DNA of 64,000 bases from Paraphoma chrysanthemicola (GCA_020744225.1 JAGMWG010000001.1:2418001-2482000), one strand, 5' to 3'; counted from the first letter of the stretch, positions 22,890 to 32,825 are shown. Program-made: numbers and translations. The notes: generated by a model not told the origin, from the sequence alone.

Positions 22890-23468
22890 CTTGCTCGCAA
22901 CAGCGCTCCACTCTACCCTTACGACGAGATATGCACGGCGTAATACTGAGCTATTTGGTGGCGACGAACGATACAAGTCGATCTGTCGAAAAGAGGAGCG
23001 CGTGCGAGCTTTGATGGAAGCTCACCCACATCCGCAACCGGGAAGATCTTTTGAAGCCGTGGAATGTGTTTCGGAATGTACACGTAGCTATATCCGCAGT
23101 GCAGTGAACAAACGATTTATCGTTGCAACAATCGCCTTGTGGATGCGTGCAGGTAGTGTCGCTGAGCCGTTTCCGCTTTGTTCTCGGTAATCTGAGGCGA
23201 GCAAACCAGGCGCCGAATGCGGGCGACAAAGAAGACTCGCGGCTCAAAGTCGAGGGGGTGAGGGACAATAAGCACACAAATACATCAAACGAACAAAAAG
23301 CTGGGAGTTGTAATGAAGAGTGGAACAACGCTTTTGCGCTTGGTGTTGTTTTGACGGCCGTGACTTGACGTAGCTCGTTAACCGCCTGCTAAAATACACT
23401 ACTTTCTACGCCTGCTAACCTAGGTGAATCGGGATATGGACTACTGCAGATCAACCCAAGGTTGTTTT
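22890..23468. other. Intergenic between tandem BTB and MAM33 genes
   Basis: 579 bases containing the BTB promoter and MAM33 3' end. No gene is supported. Confidence 0.5.
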
Positions 23469-24525
23469 TCATTCGACGAAGCTCTTGACATCTATGATGG
23501 CGTTAGTGCCGGCTGAGGCTGACGGTTGGATGGGCTACTTACTGTTTAGCCACCTGATGTACTCCTTCTGCTCCTTGTGATCAATGTAGTCGGGGATGAA
23601 GAGTGCGAGGCGGGTGTTGATGCCACGCTCCTCGAGGTACTTCTCGAGCAGGATCTGCAGGTCCTCGTCGAGGTTGTTGAAGGGAGGGCCGGTGTACAGA
23701 GTCCGCCTTGACCAGTCCTTCTCGGCAGTGGCAGGGTCGGCGAGGTCGGCGGAGGGGAAGTAGTAGAGGTCCTCGATCAGGAAGTCGCCATCCTGCGCGG
23801 TTGCCTCGATGGCTAGAGCGCCCTTGCCGGGTCGCTCGATGCGGATGCTGGCGTGCGCGGGGAAGCCCTGCTGGCTGCCGTCGTCCTCGTAGTCCTCCTC
23901 GAGCTCCTCGCGGTCGGCAGGAGCGACACGGTCTTCGGGGGCGACGCGGATGTTTCCGTCCTGGCCCTTGCCCTGGTTGATGGCGCCCTTGGTGTTGGCG
24001 CCGCCCGACTGGACGTCCATGTCGGCGTCTTCAAAGGCAGCGTCCTCGGCGATGTCCTCGCCGGGAACGTTGTTGTTCAGGTCGGCGGTGGTGAAGGTGA
24101 TGCGGATCTTCTCGTCGCCAAAGGCTCGGGTCAGGACAACCTCCTGGTTGCCGGCCTTGTCCTCGAGCTCGAAGGGGCTGTTCTCAAGGTACTCCTTGAT
24201 GTTGACCGACAGATCGTCGTCCTCCTTCATGTCCTCCTCCATGGAGATTTCGCTCTGGAGCTTTGCGACGAGTTCATCGCTGACTACCATGCATTAGCTT
24301 TCCCGTGCCCAGTGTAGGTCGCAGTGCATGCGTACCACCGCTGCTCTCCTGTCTCCGTGCGGCCGAGAGGTGGAACGAAGCTGTGAGGCGGGGAGTGGAT
24401 GCTGTCCATGCGGGTTGGAATGCGGCGGTGCTCCGCAGTAGCGACGACTGAGGGCGGGCGGCTGTGGCAGAGAGGCGGGCAGCAGAGCGCGGGGCGCTGC
24501 GGGCAAGATTTCGCAGGGCGAGCAT
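23469..24525 (-). CDS. MAM33: Mitochondrial matrix acidic protein, MAM33/p32 family
   Basis: Three minus-strand exons (24525-24336, 24283-23543, 23491-23469) encode 317 residues. The N-terminus (MLALRNLARSAPRSAARLSA, then more Ala/Arg/Ser without acids) is a mitochondrial presequence. The p32 domain follows, with NIKEYLENSPFELED and FGDEKIRITFTTADLNN at its start, a long acidic central loop, and FNNLDEDLQILLEKYLEERGIN and EYIRWLN at its end. The last exon is 23 nt, changing the terminus to WLNNVKSFVE as in relatives. Reading through its GTAAGT donor would stop two codons later. Family members form acidic doughnut-shaped trimers in the matrix and support mitochondrial translation and respiration. 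It is divergent with CTP1. Confidence 0.93.
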
Positions 24526-24567
24526 TTTGTGTGTGTAGAGGCGGAATGGTCTCGATGCTGCACAGCT

Positions 24568-24593
24568 CTGCACTGCACTGCACTGCACTGCAC
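24568..24593. repeat. Pentanucleotide microsatellite (CTGCA)5
   Basis: Five perfect CTGCA copies plus one base, 43 bases upstream of the MAM33 start, so probably in its leader or core promoter. The repeat contains TGCAC, which is also the core of the inverted repeat at 24712-24729. Confidence 0.9.
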
Positions 24594-24711
24594 CTACTTT
24601 TTCCACGCCCGTGGTACGAGCGTCATGCTTGGCGCGGCGGCGCCCCCAAAAGTTCCGCCTTCTCCTCCGCAGTTCGGCGCAGCGCAGTGACGGACGTTAA
24701 TTGCAGTCAAC

Positions 24712-24729
24712 TTGCACATACATGTGCAA
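24712..24729. promoter_or_regulatory. Perfect inverted repeat in shared mitochondrial promoter
   Basis: TTGCACAT, two spacer bases, then ATGTGCAA: an eight-base perfect dyad located 187 bases from the MAM33 start and 185 bases from the CTP1 start. The near-central position and symmetry suit a dimeric factor acting on both genes. No factor can be named. Confidence 0.4.
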
Positions 24730-24913
24730 AGCCAGGCGGCAGAGTCGAATTCCAATTGCCTTGTCTCCACGTCTGTTGCAACGACTGTCCGAGTGTTGTA
24801 GCTTCTAGCAACCTCCTGCTTGCCTACGTCACAGTTCGTGGGCAGGTGTCTGGCACTTTATTCCGTGCGCGCAGTGTACGCGACATCCACTTGCACCTTC
24901 GTCGTCCGCCAGC

Positions 24914-26113
24914 ATGGCAACGGCGGCTCCAGAAAAGAAGAAGGTAACCACGGCCCGCGCTCTGCTGGAGGCACTTTGAACTGAAGCTCGGTAGGCCACC
25001 GCGCTGCGCTCCATCATAGCTGGCGCAACCGCCGGAGCTGTAGAAATATGTAATGGCTGCCGCCACTGTCCCTCTCCTCCGTACGGGCGCTGACCGCGTG
25101 CTAGCCATAACCTATCCCGCCGAATGTACGCCGTCGCCGTCCTTCTGCGTCGCGTCCGCACACACCTGACGTTTCTCCAGTCGCAAAGACACGGTCGCAG
25201 CTCAACCGACGGTTACCAGACGGCAAGAAGCTGCCGTGGCCACCTTTCGGGAAGCAGTGGTATGCCGGCTGCACCACGCTGATCATCGGGAACTCGCTCA
25301 AGGCCGGAATAAGTGCGTGGGGAGAGGGTGCTGCTAGCAATGAGCATTGCTGATGCCGCTCGCAGGATTCGTCGCCTTCGACTTCTACAGAGACCTGCTC
25401 AAGGATGCCGAAGGCAAAGTCTCGGGCCCAGCCACAGTGATAGCAGGCTTCGGCGCAGGAGCCACCGAGTCGCTGCTCGCAGTGACGCCTTTTGAAAGCA
25501 TCAAGACACAACTGTGAGTTTGTCCACACCAAGTCTGAATTGCCTACCAATAGCTGTAGCATCGACGACCGCAAAGCCGCGAACCCACGCATGCGAGGCT
25601 TCCTCCACGGTTCAAGAATCATCGCGCAAGAAAAGGGCATCCGGGGCTTCTTCCAGGGTTTCCTTCCTACCACAGCACGACAAGCTGCCAACTCGGCCGT
25701 GCGCTTCTCCAGCTACACTTCGCTCAAGCAGCTCGCGCAATCGTATGCGTCGCCCGGCGAGAAGCTAGGCGCCGTCAGCACCTTCGGCCTCGGTGGTCTC
25801 GCCGGTGTCATAACAGTCTACACCACCATGCCAATCGATACTGTCAAAACGCGCATGCAGTCGATTGAAGCACGCTCACAGTACAAGAACAGCCTTGACT
25901 GCGTCGTCAAAATCTTCCAGCACGAGGGTTTGCTCACATTCTGGTCGGGAGCTGTTCCTCGGCTAGGTCGTCTCATTCTCAGTGGAGGCATTGTCTTCAC
26001 AATGTAAGTCGCCAGCTGGTTTCTCAATTCACTGGAATTTCTAACACCAAGGCAGGTATGAAAAGTCCATGGAATTCATGGACAAGCTTGATCCACAAGG
26101 GAGATACATCTAA
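24914..26113 (+). CDS. CTP1: Mitochondrial tricarboxylate (citrate) carrier
   Basis: Seven exons (24914-24943, 24995-25049, 25105-25125, 25181-25312, 25366-25513, 25560-26003, 26056-26113) give 295 residues, close to yeast Ctp1. All phases agree. The three carrier signatures are visible: YPAEFAKT, TPFESIKT and MPIDTVKT, each P-x-D/E-x-x-K. Six amphipathic transmembrane segments alternate with them (IIAGATAGAVEI; WYAGCTTLIIGNSLKAGIRF; VIAGFGAGATESLLAV; TTARQAANSAVRFSSY; FGLGGLAGVITVYT; GAVPRLGRLILSGGIVFTM). The block NSAVRFSSYTSLKQL is typical of citrate carriers. The protein exchanges citrate for malate or other tricarboxylates across the inner membrane, exporting citrate for lipid synthesis. 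The third exon is only 21 nt and carries the proline and acidic residue of the first signature. Confidence 0.95.
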
Positions 26114-27117
26114 ATGCTTCGACACCTTTTCGGGTCCTTCGACTTGTATACCAGATTCGGTTTCCTTGGAATATCGAGTGTGATGCATCATCGGCCGCAC
26201 CCCGTTTATCAACGCAGAACCTCGCTCTGTACGATATGACTGGTGCACATATAGAACACAAACAAGGGTGTGCTAAGAGAACGAGATCATGGTCAATGTT
26301 AGAAGACAAGTCGCGCAAATACTGTTGCATCTAATTTTTCTGCAGCTACCATTTCCCTTCCATCTAATTTTGGAATAACAATGACTATTTTCTCTGTCAT
26401 TCTCCTCTGTCTATGGATTTGTTTTGTTCCAGACGCATGGTATTGGGATCGCACTTAGCTAACCCTCGTGTTCTGCTCGGTAAGTTGAGCAAAGCTACCA
26501 ACCAAATCCCTTCGTAGCACGCCGCAACCAATTCATCAAGCTGAATAACCACGCCACAGCCAACATCCGACTAACTATTCAATATAGCGAGCGCGGAAGT
26601 CTTCTAATCACCATGTTCGGCTGCAAGTCGCGCATCTTTGTCAATCTTATGTTTGGCTTGTTTTTCTAAGCAACACCGTTACTAAGCTGTTCATGAGCAT
26701 ATGTGTTTACTGATCTGAGCTCGTCCCGAAGCCCCGTCCCGTTAGCTTCGAATATGTCGAGCTTGGCTTAGGAGAAGAGGAGCCACTTAGGATACACTGA
26801 AGTGACGCCACACAACTCATCGTGCCGTTGAGAGACGCGAAGAATAAACTACATCTTGGTACGCTAATGGACCGTGCAGGCCCTAGGCACACAGAGGAAA
26901 GCCGTTCTGCCACCAACTAAGCCAGAATGTGTGCTTATAAACGGGTGTGCGGTAGGAACCAAGATTAAGCTGCCTCCGTAGATGATGAATGGTGGGCCTG
27001 ATGACATTTATAATGGTATGAAATGCCATTCACACTACCTCTTTGTAGCACATATATATACACATACTCTGTCTCCCTGACACCATCACCACCATCACAA
27101 CAACCACCACTTCCGCC
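26114..27117. other. Intergenic: CTP1 3' flank and SDR promoter
   Basis: About 1 kb without a supported gene. The final 70 bases contain the TATA box and an A/C-rich leader of the reductase gene. Confidence 0.55.
27053..27060 (+). promoter_or_regulatory. TATA box of the SDR gene
   Basis: TATATATA lies 58-65 bases upstream of the ATG at 27118. An ACC/CAC-rich leader with CACCATCACC repeats follows it. Confidence 0.55.
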
Positions 27118-28344
27118 ATGGATCGACTCAATAATGTTATCAGCACACTCCACCCCAAGACACATACAGAACCTAAGGGTCTTGTTCTCATTACTGGAGT
27201 TAATGGCTATATTGCCGCTATCGCTGCGAACCACTTCCTCAATCATGGATACGCGGTCCGCGGTACTGTTCGCAAGCAAACTTCAGCCAAAGAGTTGATT
27301 GAAGGACCGTTGAAGCAGTATGCAGATGCTGGTACCTTCAATGTAGTGGAAGTTCCTGATATCACTGTTGACGGGGCCTTCGACGAAGCTGTCAAAGGTA
27401 GGCAATCAGGCCTCTTCTGATATGCACAAAACGAACTAAAATGCTATCAATCCAAACAGGTGTAACAGCAATTGCGCACCTTGCTTCTCCTGTTTCATTT
27501 GGCTTCAAAGACCCCGCACCCATTCTGCACGCCGCGATCAGTGGCACCAAAACAGTTCTCAACAGCGCGTACGCCTACGCCGGTCCGTCGCTTAAGACAG
27601 TCGTGATCATGAGTTCCATTGCAGCAGTCAAGAACGCCGCAAAGCCTCCCTATACCTTCACCGAGAAGGACTGGAACGACACTGCAGAAAAATTGTGTGA
27701 AGCCAAGGGCACAGACACACCGGGACCAGTCATCTACTCTGCGAGCAAAGTGGCTGCAGAGAAGGCATTCTGGGAATTTCAAAAGGAGAAGAAGCCACCT
27801 TTTACCATGACAGCTGTGAATCCTGTGTACGTTGGCTGGTATTGCGTGGATGGCTTGTCGTAAGATGCTAATTGAACCTAGATTCGTCATTGGCCCACCT
27901 CTTATCGCTCCAAAGTCAGCGTCCGCAGTCGGCGAGACCATACACTCCATCTGGCAAGTCTTCTCCGGCGTGCCAGACACAACTCCCATGGCCGGTCTCC
28001 CTCAAGTCGTTGACGTACGCGACGTCGCCCAGCTACTGCGCTACCCGATCGAGCATCCAGATGAGACGAATGGAGAGCGCTACATTGCCAGTGCAAGCGC
28101 CAATCATCCTCAAGCTATTGCAGATGTTCTGCGCCAGGAATTCAAAAACGACGCCAAGACCCTAGAGAGGATCGCGGTTGGGAATCCAGGCAAAGGTTAT
28201 TCAGCTGATTATAGTCGTATTGATGGCCAGGGAGATATCGATGTCGATAGCAGTAAGGCGCGGAAGCTGCTGGAGGGTGGTGCTTGGATTCCGTATGACC
28301 GAAGCGTCATCGATACGGCGAAGACGTTCGTCGGTTTGGTCTGA
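27118..28344 (+). CDS. Extended short-chain dehydrogenase (Gre2/dihydroflavonol-reductase-like)
   Basis: Three exons (27118-27397, 27460-27826, 27882-28344) encode 369 residues. The Rossmann motif near residue 27 reads TGVNGYIA, in place of the usual TGxxGxxG with an alanine at the end. Then come RGTVRK (NADPH-type arginines), HLASPV, the catalytic serine in MSSIAAV and the catalytic YSASK pair. The C-terminal half, with VVDVRDVAQLL, is the substrate-binding part of the extended SDR class. Relatives reduce methylglyoxal, diketones and other aldehydes or ketones with NADPH in the cytosol. The substrate cannot be inferred. The next gene downstream, SMP-30-like, converges on it. Confidence 0.88.
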
Positions 28345-28557
28345 GTCCAATGAAGCGGTGGTGTGAAACAGAAGGCGTGAGCTGAGATAAACCATGCCCT
28401 GACCAATCAAATCCAAAGCGTACTACAACAAGCTGCCTACTGCCAATTACAATGCTATTCCTTTCAAGCTCGAGCAGCTCGCATCATTCTGATGCTGTGA
28501 ATGAAGGCGTTACATTTCTTGGGGCTCACCATACTCGTTGCGAGCCAGTGGCGGTGA

Positions 28558-29634
28558 TTATTCCTCATCTGAGGGCTCTTCTGTTTGCATAGCATCCCGG
28601 CTGACTATCGCTCCCTTGACTGTGTCGGCTACCTTGAAGACCCAGAACTTCTTGCCGTTTAGTAGGAACAACTCACCCTTCTTGCCAAAGCAGAAATTGG
28701 CCAGACCGCCTGGAATCAATGCTTTGCCCAACAAGACACCGCCAGGACTCCAGACACTCAGCCCATCGCCACAGCCAGCGTATACATTGCCGTCTGAGTC
28801 GCACTTGAGCCCATCAGGTACACCAACATCCGCCATAGCGAACACGCGTCGATTAGCAAGAAATTTAGATTTGCGGCGTTCCACAATGTCGTAGGCGTAG
28901 ATTGTCGATGCTCGTGTAAAGTCAATGTTGCCATTGCCATGGATGAAGTCAGTGTCAGAAATGTAGCACACCTTCTCGTAGGCCGAGAAGCAGATGCCGC
29001 TGGGCCTCCCGAAGCCATCAGCCATGACTCTGATGTCCCCAGTGTGCGGATCGAATCTATAGACCTGATTAGGTAGCTCTGGAGGTGGTCGTATACCTTG
29101 ATCATACCCATATACCGGGTCAGTGAACCAGATGGATCCATCCGAATGCATCGCAACATCTTTCAGGGAATTGAAGCGGCGCCCGTGGTAATTATTGAGA
29201 ATCGTGCGAACGCGGAAGGGGTAGTCCGATTCCATTTGGACGAGAGCAGCAAGAGTTTCGAGGTCGCCCTGAGAGCAGAACAGGACACCGTCCAGAACGC
29301 CGTCATTGTAAGCCACGCCGCCACTGGGCATGCGCACTTCTTGGGGTACTTGGTGTCGTGTCCATTCACCATAGAGATTACGTGTAAGTCTACTAATAAC
29401 GACAACTTTGTCCCGACCTGTGGGCAGATCGAACTGATTACTCGAGACATACATGAAATCCCCTTTGGCAAAGTAGACACCAGCCTCGTGAGCAAATGGA
29501 ATGCTGTCCTGCAGAGCAAGCTTGAGGTCTGCGTTTGCGCCAAGTATCTCGTTGAACTTGTCATTATACACGAGCAGCATGGGCTCGCTCAGCGGAAACT
29601 GTGAGCGAGATGTCGATAGCAGACGCTGCTGCAT
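28558..29634 (-). CDS. SMP-30/gluconolactonase-family beta-propeller
   Basis: A single open frame in which the family region begins at MLLVYNDKFNEILG. Metal-binding positions expected for the family are visible: Glu in FAHEAGVYF, Asn in NSLKDVAMHSDGSIWFTDP and Asp in VPDGLKCDSDGNVYAG. Strand repeats such as GRPSGICFSAYEKVCYISDT fit a six-bladed propeller. Members hydrolyse lactones (gluconolactone and others); the substrate is unknown. The frame is open upstream to 29730, and ATGs at 29670, 29634 and 29580 are possible starts. 29634 (358 residues) is chosen because the 29670 ATG overlaps the stop codon of the upstream gene. No secretion signal is convincing. Confidence 0.8.
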   Translation of the reverse strand: MQQRLLSTSRSQFPLSEPMLLVYNDKFNEILGANADLKLALQDSIPFAHEAGVYFAKGDFMYVSSNQFDLPTGRDKVVVISRLTRNLYGEWTRHQVPQEVRMPSGGVAYNDGVLDGVLFCSQGDLETLAALVQMESDYPFRVRTILNNYHGRRFNSLKDVAMHSDGSIWFTDPVYGYDQGIRPPPELPNQVYRFDPHTGDIRVMADGFGRPSGICFSAYEKVCYISDTDFIHGNGNIDFTRASTIYAYDIVERRKSKFLANRRVFAMADVGVPDGLKCDSDGNVYAGCGDGLSVWSPGGVLLGKALIPGGLANFCFGKKGELFLLNGKKFWVFKVADTVKGAIVSRDAMQTEEPSDEE

Positions 29635-29669
29635 CGATACAACAGTGCGCTGTGTGTATGTCAGAGTCA

Positions 29670-30299
29670 TTAAGCAGCGAGGACTTTCGCTCTGCCCACC
29701 TTGATACCACTTGCGGTCACTGTAGGCCATGCCGACATGGCGGGTAGAAAGGCATTCTGTTGCTGGAACTGAGGATCACCAGGCGGCGTAGATGATGCAT
29801 CAGCCGCGCTTGCAAGCACCCTGGGGGGTCTAGCTGGTGTTGTCCTTGCCCGTGGCGGCATGCCCTTATCGTTGAGCTCATCGTTCAAGGGATGGTTGTG
29901 TTCTGCACACAGTGCAGTCACTTTCCAACCACCGCCTGGAGCAGGCACCATTTTGGCCCGCCAAGGACAGCCGGTCATTCGCGTGGCATAGTTCTTTGTC
30001 GGCACGCCTCGCGCCTTGTACACCTTTGATCGCGCACATTGCAGCATGACTCTCGTAATCTTCTTCTCCCCTGTCTTTTGAGGCGTGTATGACTTGGTGC
30101 GCGATATGGCGATGCCATAGCCGCAGTCGCGACCAAGGGCGGCGCGAATCTCCTTGAGCCCATCGTGGTAGTCGGGTGAAGATACATACGCGGGCAGTGG
30201 CCCGGATATCCACGTGTTGGCATCAACAGGATTTGCATTACTAGAGTTGAGGTTGATAGTGGATTGGAGCTGCTGCATCAAGGGGACGGCAGCCATCAT
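29670..30299 (-). CDS. FAR1-type zinc-finger DNA-binding domain protein
   Basis: One exon from ATG 30299 (a second ATG follows at once) gives 209 residues. About residues 40-150 match the FAR1/WRKY-GCM1-like zinc finger: GYGIAISRTKSYTP, then MLQCARSK, TGCPWRAKM and the C-terminal CAEHNHPL, giving a C-C-H-H metal set. This domain is the N-terminal DNA-binding part of Mutator-like transposases. Here no transposase domain follows, only a Pro/Ala/Gln-rich tail of about 55 residues, so it is probably a host transcription factor derived from or related to them. The stop (29672-29670) abuts the SMP-30 gene on the same strand. It is divergent with BLI-3 across 485 bases. Confidence 0.75.
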   Translation of the reverse strand: MMAAVPLMQQLQSTINLNSSNANPVDANTWISGPLPAYVSSPDYHDGLKEIRAALGRDCGYGIAISRTKSYTPQKTGEKKITRVMLQCARSKVYKARGVPTKNYATRMTGCPWRAKMVPAPGGGWKVTALCAEHNHPLNDELNDKGMPPRARTTPARPPRVLASAADASSTPPGDPQFQQQNAFLPAMSAWPTVTASGIKVGRAKVLAA

Positions 30300-30784
30300 G
30301 GGTGTGCGAGAAGCAACTGTGGAGACGCGGTCGTGGGTGTGCAGCGAGATCGGGGCGGCCAGATCGCGCCTTCCTCGGCGTGCGCACGCGACGCGACGCT
30401 TGCACAACACCCCTTAGCTGTAGCCCACCCCCAGCACTGCGAACCCCCAACCAACACCACTTTACGTTCGTCAAGCATGGTTCGGAATCTCGACATGTGC
30501 GCGTACTGCGCGGAACCCGCGCAGTCCGACTAACGTGGAAGTGAGGACTGCGTTCTCGCGCTGCCGTTGGCCTGACGCGCTGGACGCGGTTTTTGACAGT
30601 CGTCATGACTATGCTTAGACAACTCAAAGCATCCACAGCCCGTCGCAGTGCACTATCATGTCCATGTTAGACGTCATGCTGCTCCTGTTGCAACACTCGA
30701 GAAGCCACTCGGTCTAGCAGACGCTCATCTTCCCTGCCGTCACTTGAACTCTGATCTCACCGTTACGTCCGTCTCCACATTGCC
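30300..30784. promoter_or_regulatory. Divergent promoter between FAR1-like gene and BLI-3
   Basis: 485 bases shared by two divergent genes. GATCG occurs twice close together near 30346 and 30361. GATC-type elements are reported for white-collar targets in Neurospora, so light control of BLI-3 is conceivable but not shown. Confidence 0.4.
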
Positions 30785-31624
30785 ATGTCTGCTTCGCGAC
30801 TACTTGTACGCGCATGCCGCATACCCAACAGCCTTGTACCTCGCTACGCTAGACCTTCTCTTTGCCTGCTGAACTCAGGATCCCAACCCAGGGCCTTTTC
30901 AACCACCACTACATACAACATGCCCGAAACACTTCACCAAAGCGAGATTGAATCCAAGACGGACCCCTCCGTGTCCAAACAATATGACAACGAGACAGCT
31001 ACCGACCAGCAGATTCAGGACTTCTACAAGATCGTCGATGGCTTAAAAGTTGGCATCTTGAACACATACCGCAACGGTGTTGGTGCGTACTTCCCTTTCC
31101 ACAAGCCACCCGGCCCTGGTCTTTCCGGAGTGCTCCAAGGAACAGGCTGAACATAATTAACATGCACAGGCCCTGTTGGGCGCTCCATGGCGATTGCAAA
31201 GCGCACCGGGCCCGATTTCCTCTTCCTCGGAAATGCGCACTCGAAAAAGTTTTCCGATCTCGAAAAGAACAAGGAAGTCCAGATCACCTTCCAGAACTCA
31301 AAAGACCAATCTTGGATCAGCGTTACCGGCACAGCTGTCACCACTTCGAACAGCGACCCGCGGATCAAGGACGTATGGAGCCAAGGCACAAGAGCATGGT
31401 TCGGAGATCTTGGGGACGGAAAACACACGGGTGGTCCTGAGGATCCGCGCATGACTTTGATCGAAGTCAAGACGAAGTACGTCAGCTATTATGCTACCGA
31501 TGTGAGCATGCTGGGCATGGCAAAGGAGGTCATCGGAGCTGCCGTAACAGGAGGAGTGGCAAACACAGGAAAGCTTAGGGAGCTGAATGAGCAGAATCTT
31601 GAAAAGGCTAGGCGTTCGCAGTAA
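30785..31624 (+). CDS. bli-3: BLI-3-type FMN-binding split-barrel protein
   Basis: Two exons (30785-31082, 31170-31624), 250 residues. The split-barrel domain of the pyridoxamine-phosphate-oxidase/general-stress-protein-26 group runs from about residue 65: FYKIVDGLKVGILNTYRNG, then GPVGRSMAIAKRTGPDFLFLGNAHSKKF, VQITFQNSKDQSWISVTGTA and WFGDLGDGKHTGGPEDPRMTLIEVK. This is the arrangement of Neurospora blue-light-inducible BLI-3. The first 45 residues are rich in Arg, Ser, Leu and Thr with no acids (MSASRLLVRACRIPNS...RAFSTTTT), a probable mitochondrial presequence. A second in-frame ATG at 30920 (MPETLHQ) would give a cytosolic form. The biochemical role of the family is not established. Confidence 0.85.
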
Positions 31625-31751
31625 GTGCAATCGATATGGCACTGATCTGAGACGAAATTGAGATCCCCAAGTTCTGCGAGACTTTGAAGCGTTCGATAGA
31701 ATATCTATGACGGGTGATTTGCGCTAAGAAATGTTACTTAGCCGCATGGTA

Positions 31752-32825
31752 TCAGTCCTTGACATAATCCAGACCGATCGGAACTCCCAAGTCACTGGTG
31801 TTATCGTTCAATACATCCATTGCCCAGCTCTTTTGGCCTCGCTTCAGCTCAATGAGCTTCGCAAATATTGTCCTTCCTGAATCCTGAATCACAAACCACA
31901 TTTTCTCCGCTTTTTCACTGAACGCGAAGCTCTGAATGCTTAGTATCTGTCGCTCACCCGTATAATCCTTCTCGAAGAAAATGCTACTCTGGTTCGAATG
32001 CACTATCAGCTCCGGGACAAGTTGACCTTTTGAGCTCCCGGACGGGAGTTTCGCTCTCGACATGGCCGTTGGAGATGTCGACCATCTGCCCTTCTCAACC
32101 CAGTACAACATGCCATCCCGAATCCTTATTTGACCCGGCATGTTCAGGCCATTGGCCAAGACTTCCTCCTTCTTCGCATCCGCCTCATCGCCCAACTCAT
32201 TCCTCATTGCATCCAGCCTCACACGCCTGATGGACCCGTCATCCGGCCCTCGCGAGGCACTCCAGTACACCCAGCCCGCCTCTTCATCCACGAATATGCC
32301 ACCTGCATACGCATTCGCATGCTCAAAATACTGCGCCAAGTCCCATTTGATGCCCTGCGACACATTGCGGAAGACTTCAATACCCGAACCATCAAAGTTG
32401 GCCCGGCGAATGAAGCCATCAAAGATCGTCCCAAAGTAAATCTTCTTCTGTCTGTCTGCAATCGCAATACTGTGCAAGTCAGGCACATTATCCACTACAA
32501 TCTCCGCATTAGAGCCATCGAGTGCCGTGCGCAGGATGCCTTGCCCACTGGCGAGGAAGAGCGATTGTGTGGAAGGAGACCGCGCGAGGCCGTATGCGTT
32601 AATTGGTTCAACAACTGCGTTGGGCGCGGGCGCAGGCCCGTATTGTTGAAGGACTGTTGAGTTGGTACCTCGAGTTGATATGCTGCGGAGGGAGGTGCGC
32701 CACCGAGTGACAGGCGTGCTGCGGTGTCCTACGCCGTTGTCCAGAATGAGGAGTGCATCATGGGATGGTCGGTTGGGAAGAGCAGAGGAGATGGAAAGGA
32801 GAGCGAGTACAGGTAGAGGAAGCAT
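31752..32825 (-). CDS. Secreted YWTD-like six-bladed beta-propeller protein
   Basis: A single exon; the ATG at 32825 gives 357 residues with a signal peptide (MLPLPVLALLSISSALP). Upstream in-frame codons would hide that signal. The repeats resemble the LDL-receptor YWTD class: TALDGSNAEIVVDNV, KKIYFGTIFDGFIRRANFDG, GWVYWSASRGPDDGSIRRV and LYWVEKGRWST. Similar fungal proteins are annotated only as six-bladed propeller proteins. A role in binding or in hydrolysis of an extracellular ligand is a guess. Convergent with BLI-3. Confidence 0.8.
   Translation of the reverse strand: MLPLPVLALLSISSALPNRPSHDALLILDNGVGHRSTPVTRWRTSLRSISTRGTNSTVLQQYGPAPAPNAVVEPINAYGLARSPSTQSLFLASGQGILRTALDGSNAEIVVDNVPDLHSIAIADRQKKIYFGTIFDGFIRRANFDGSGIEVFRNVSQGIKWDLAQYFEHANAYAGGIFVDEEAGWVYWSASRGPDDGSIRRVRLDAMRNELGDEADAKKEEVLANGLNMPGQIRIRDGMLYWVEKGRWSTSPTAMSRAKLPSGSSKGQLVPELIVHSNQSSIFFEKDYTGERQILSIQSFAFSEKAEKMWFVIQDSGRTIFAKLIELKRGQKSWAMDVLNDNTSDLGVPIGLDYVKD

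Larger units (their letters stand above)
24526..24913. promoter_or_regulatory. Bidirectional promoter between MAM33 and CTP1
   Basis: 388 bases between two divergent starts of nuclear genes for mitochondrial proteins. They hold a five-copy CTGCA repeat near MAM33 and an 18-base inverted repeat near the middle, listed separately. No TATA box is obvious for either gene. Confidence 0.6.

Noticed and set aside
22890..22976. N-terminal extension of the BTB protein to 22976
   Set aside because: The upstream codons contain no ATG; the first one is at 22889.
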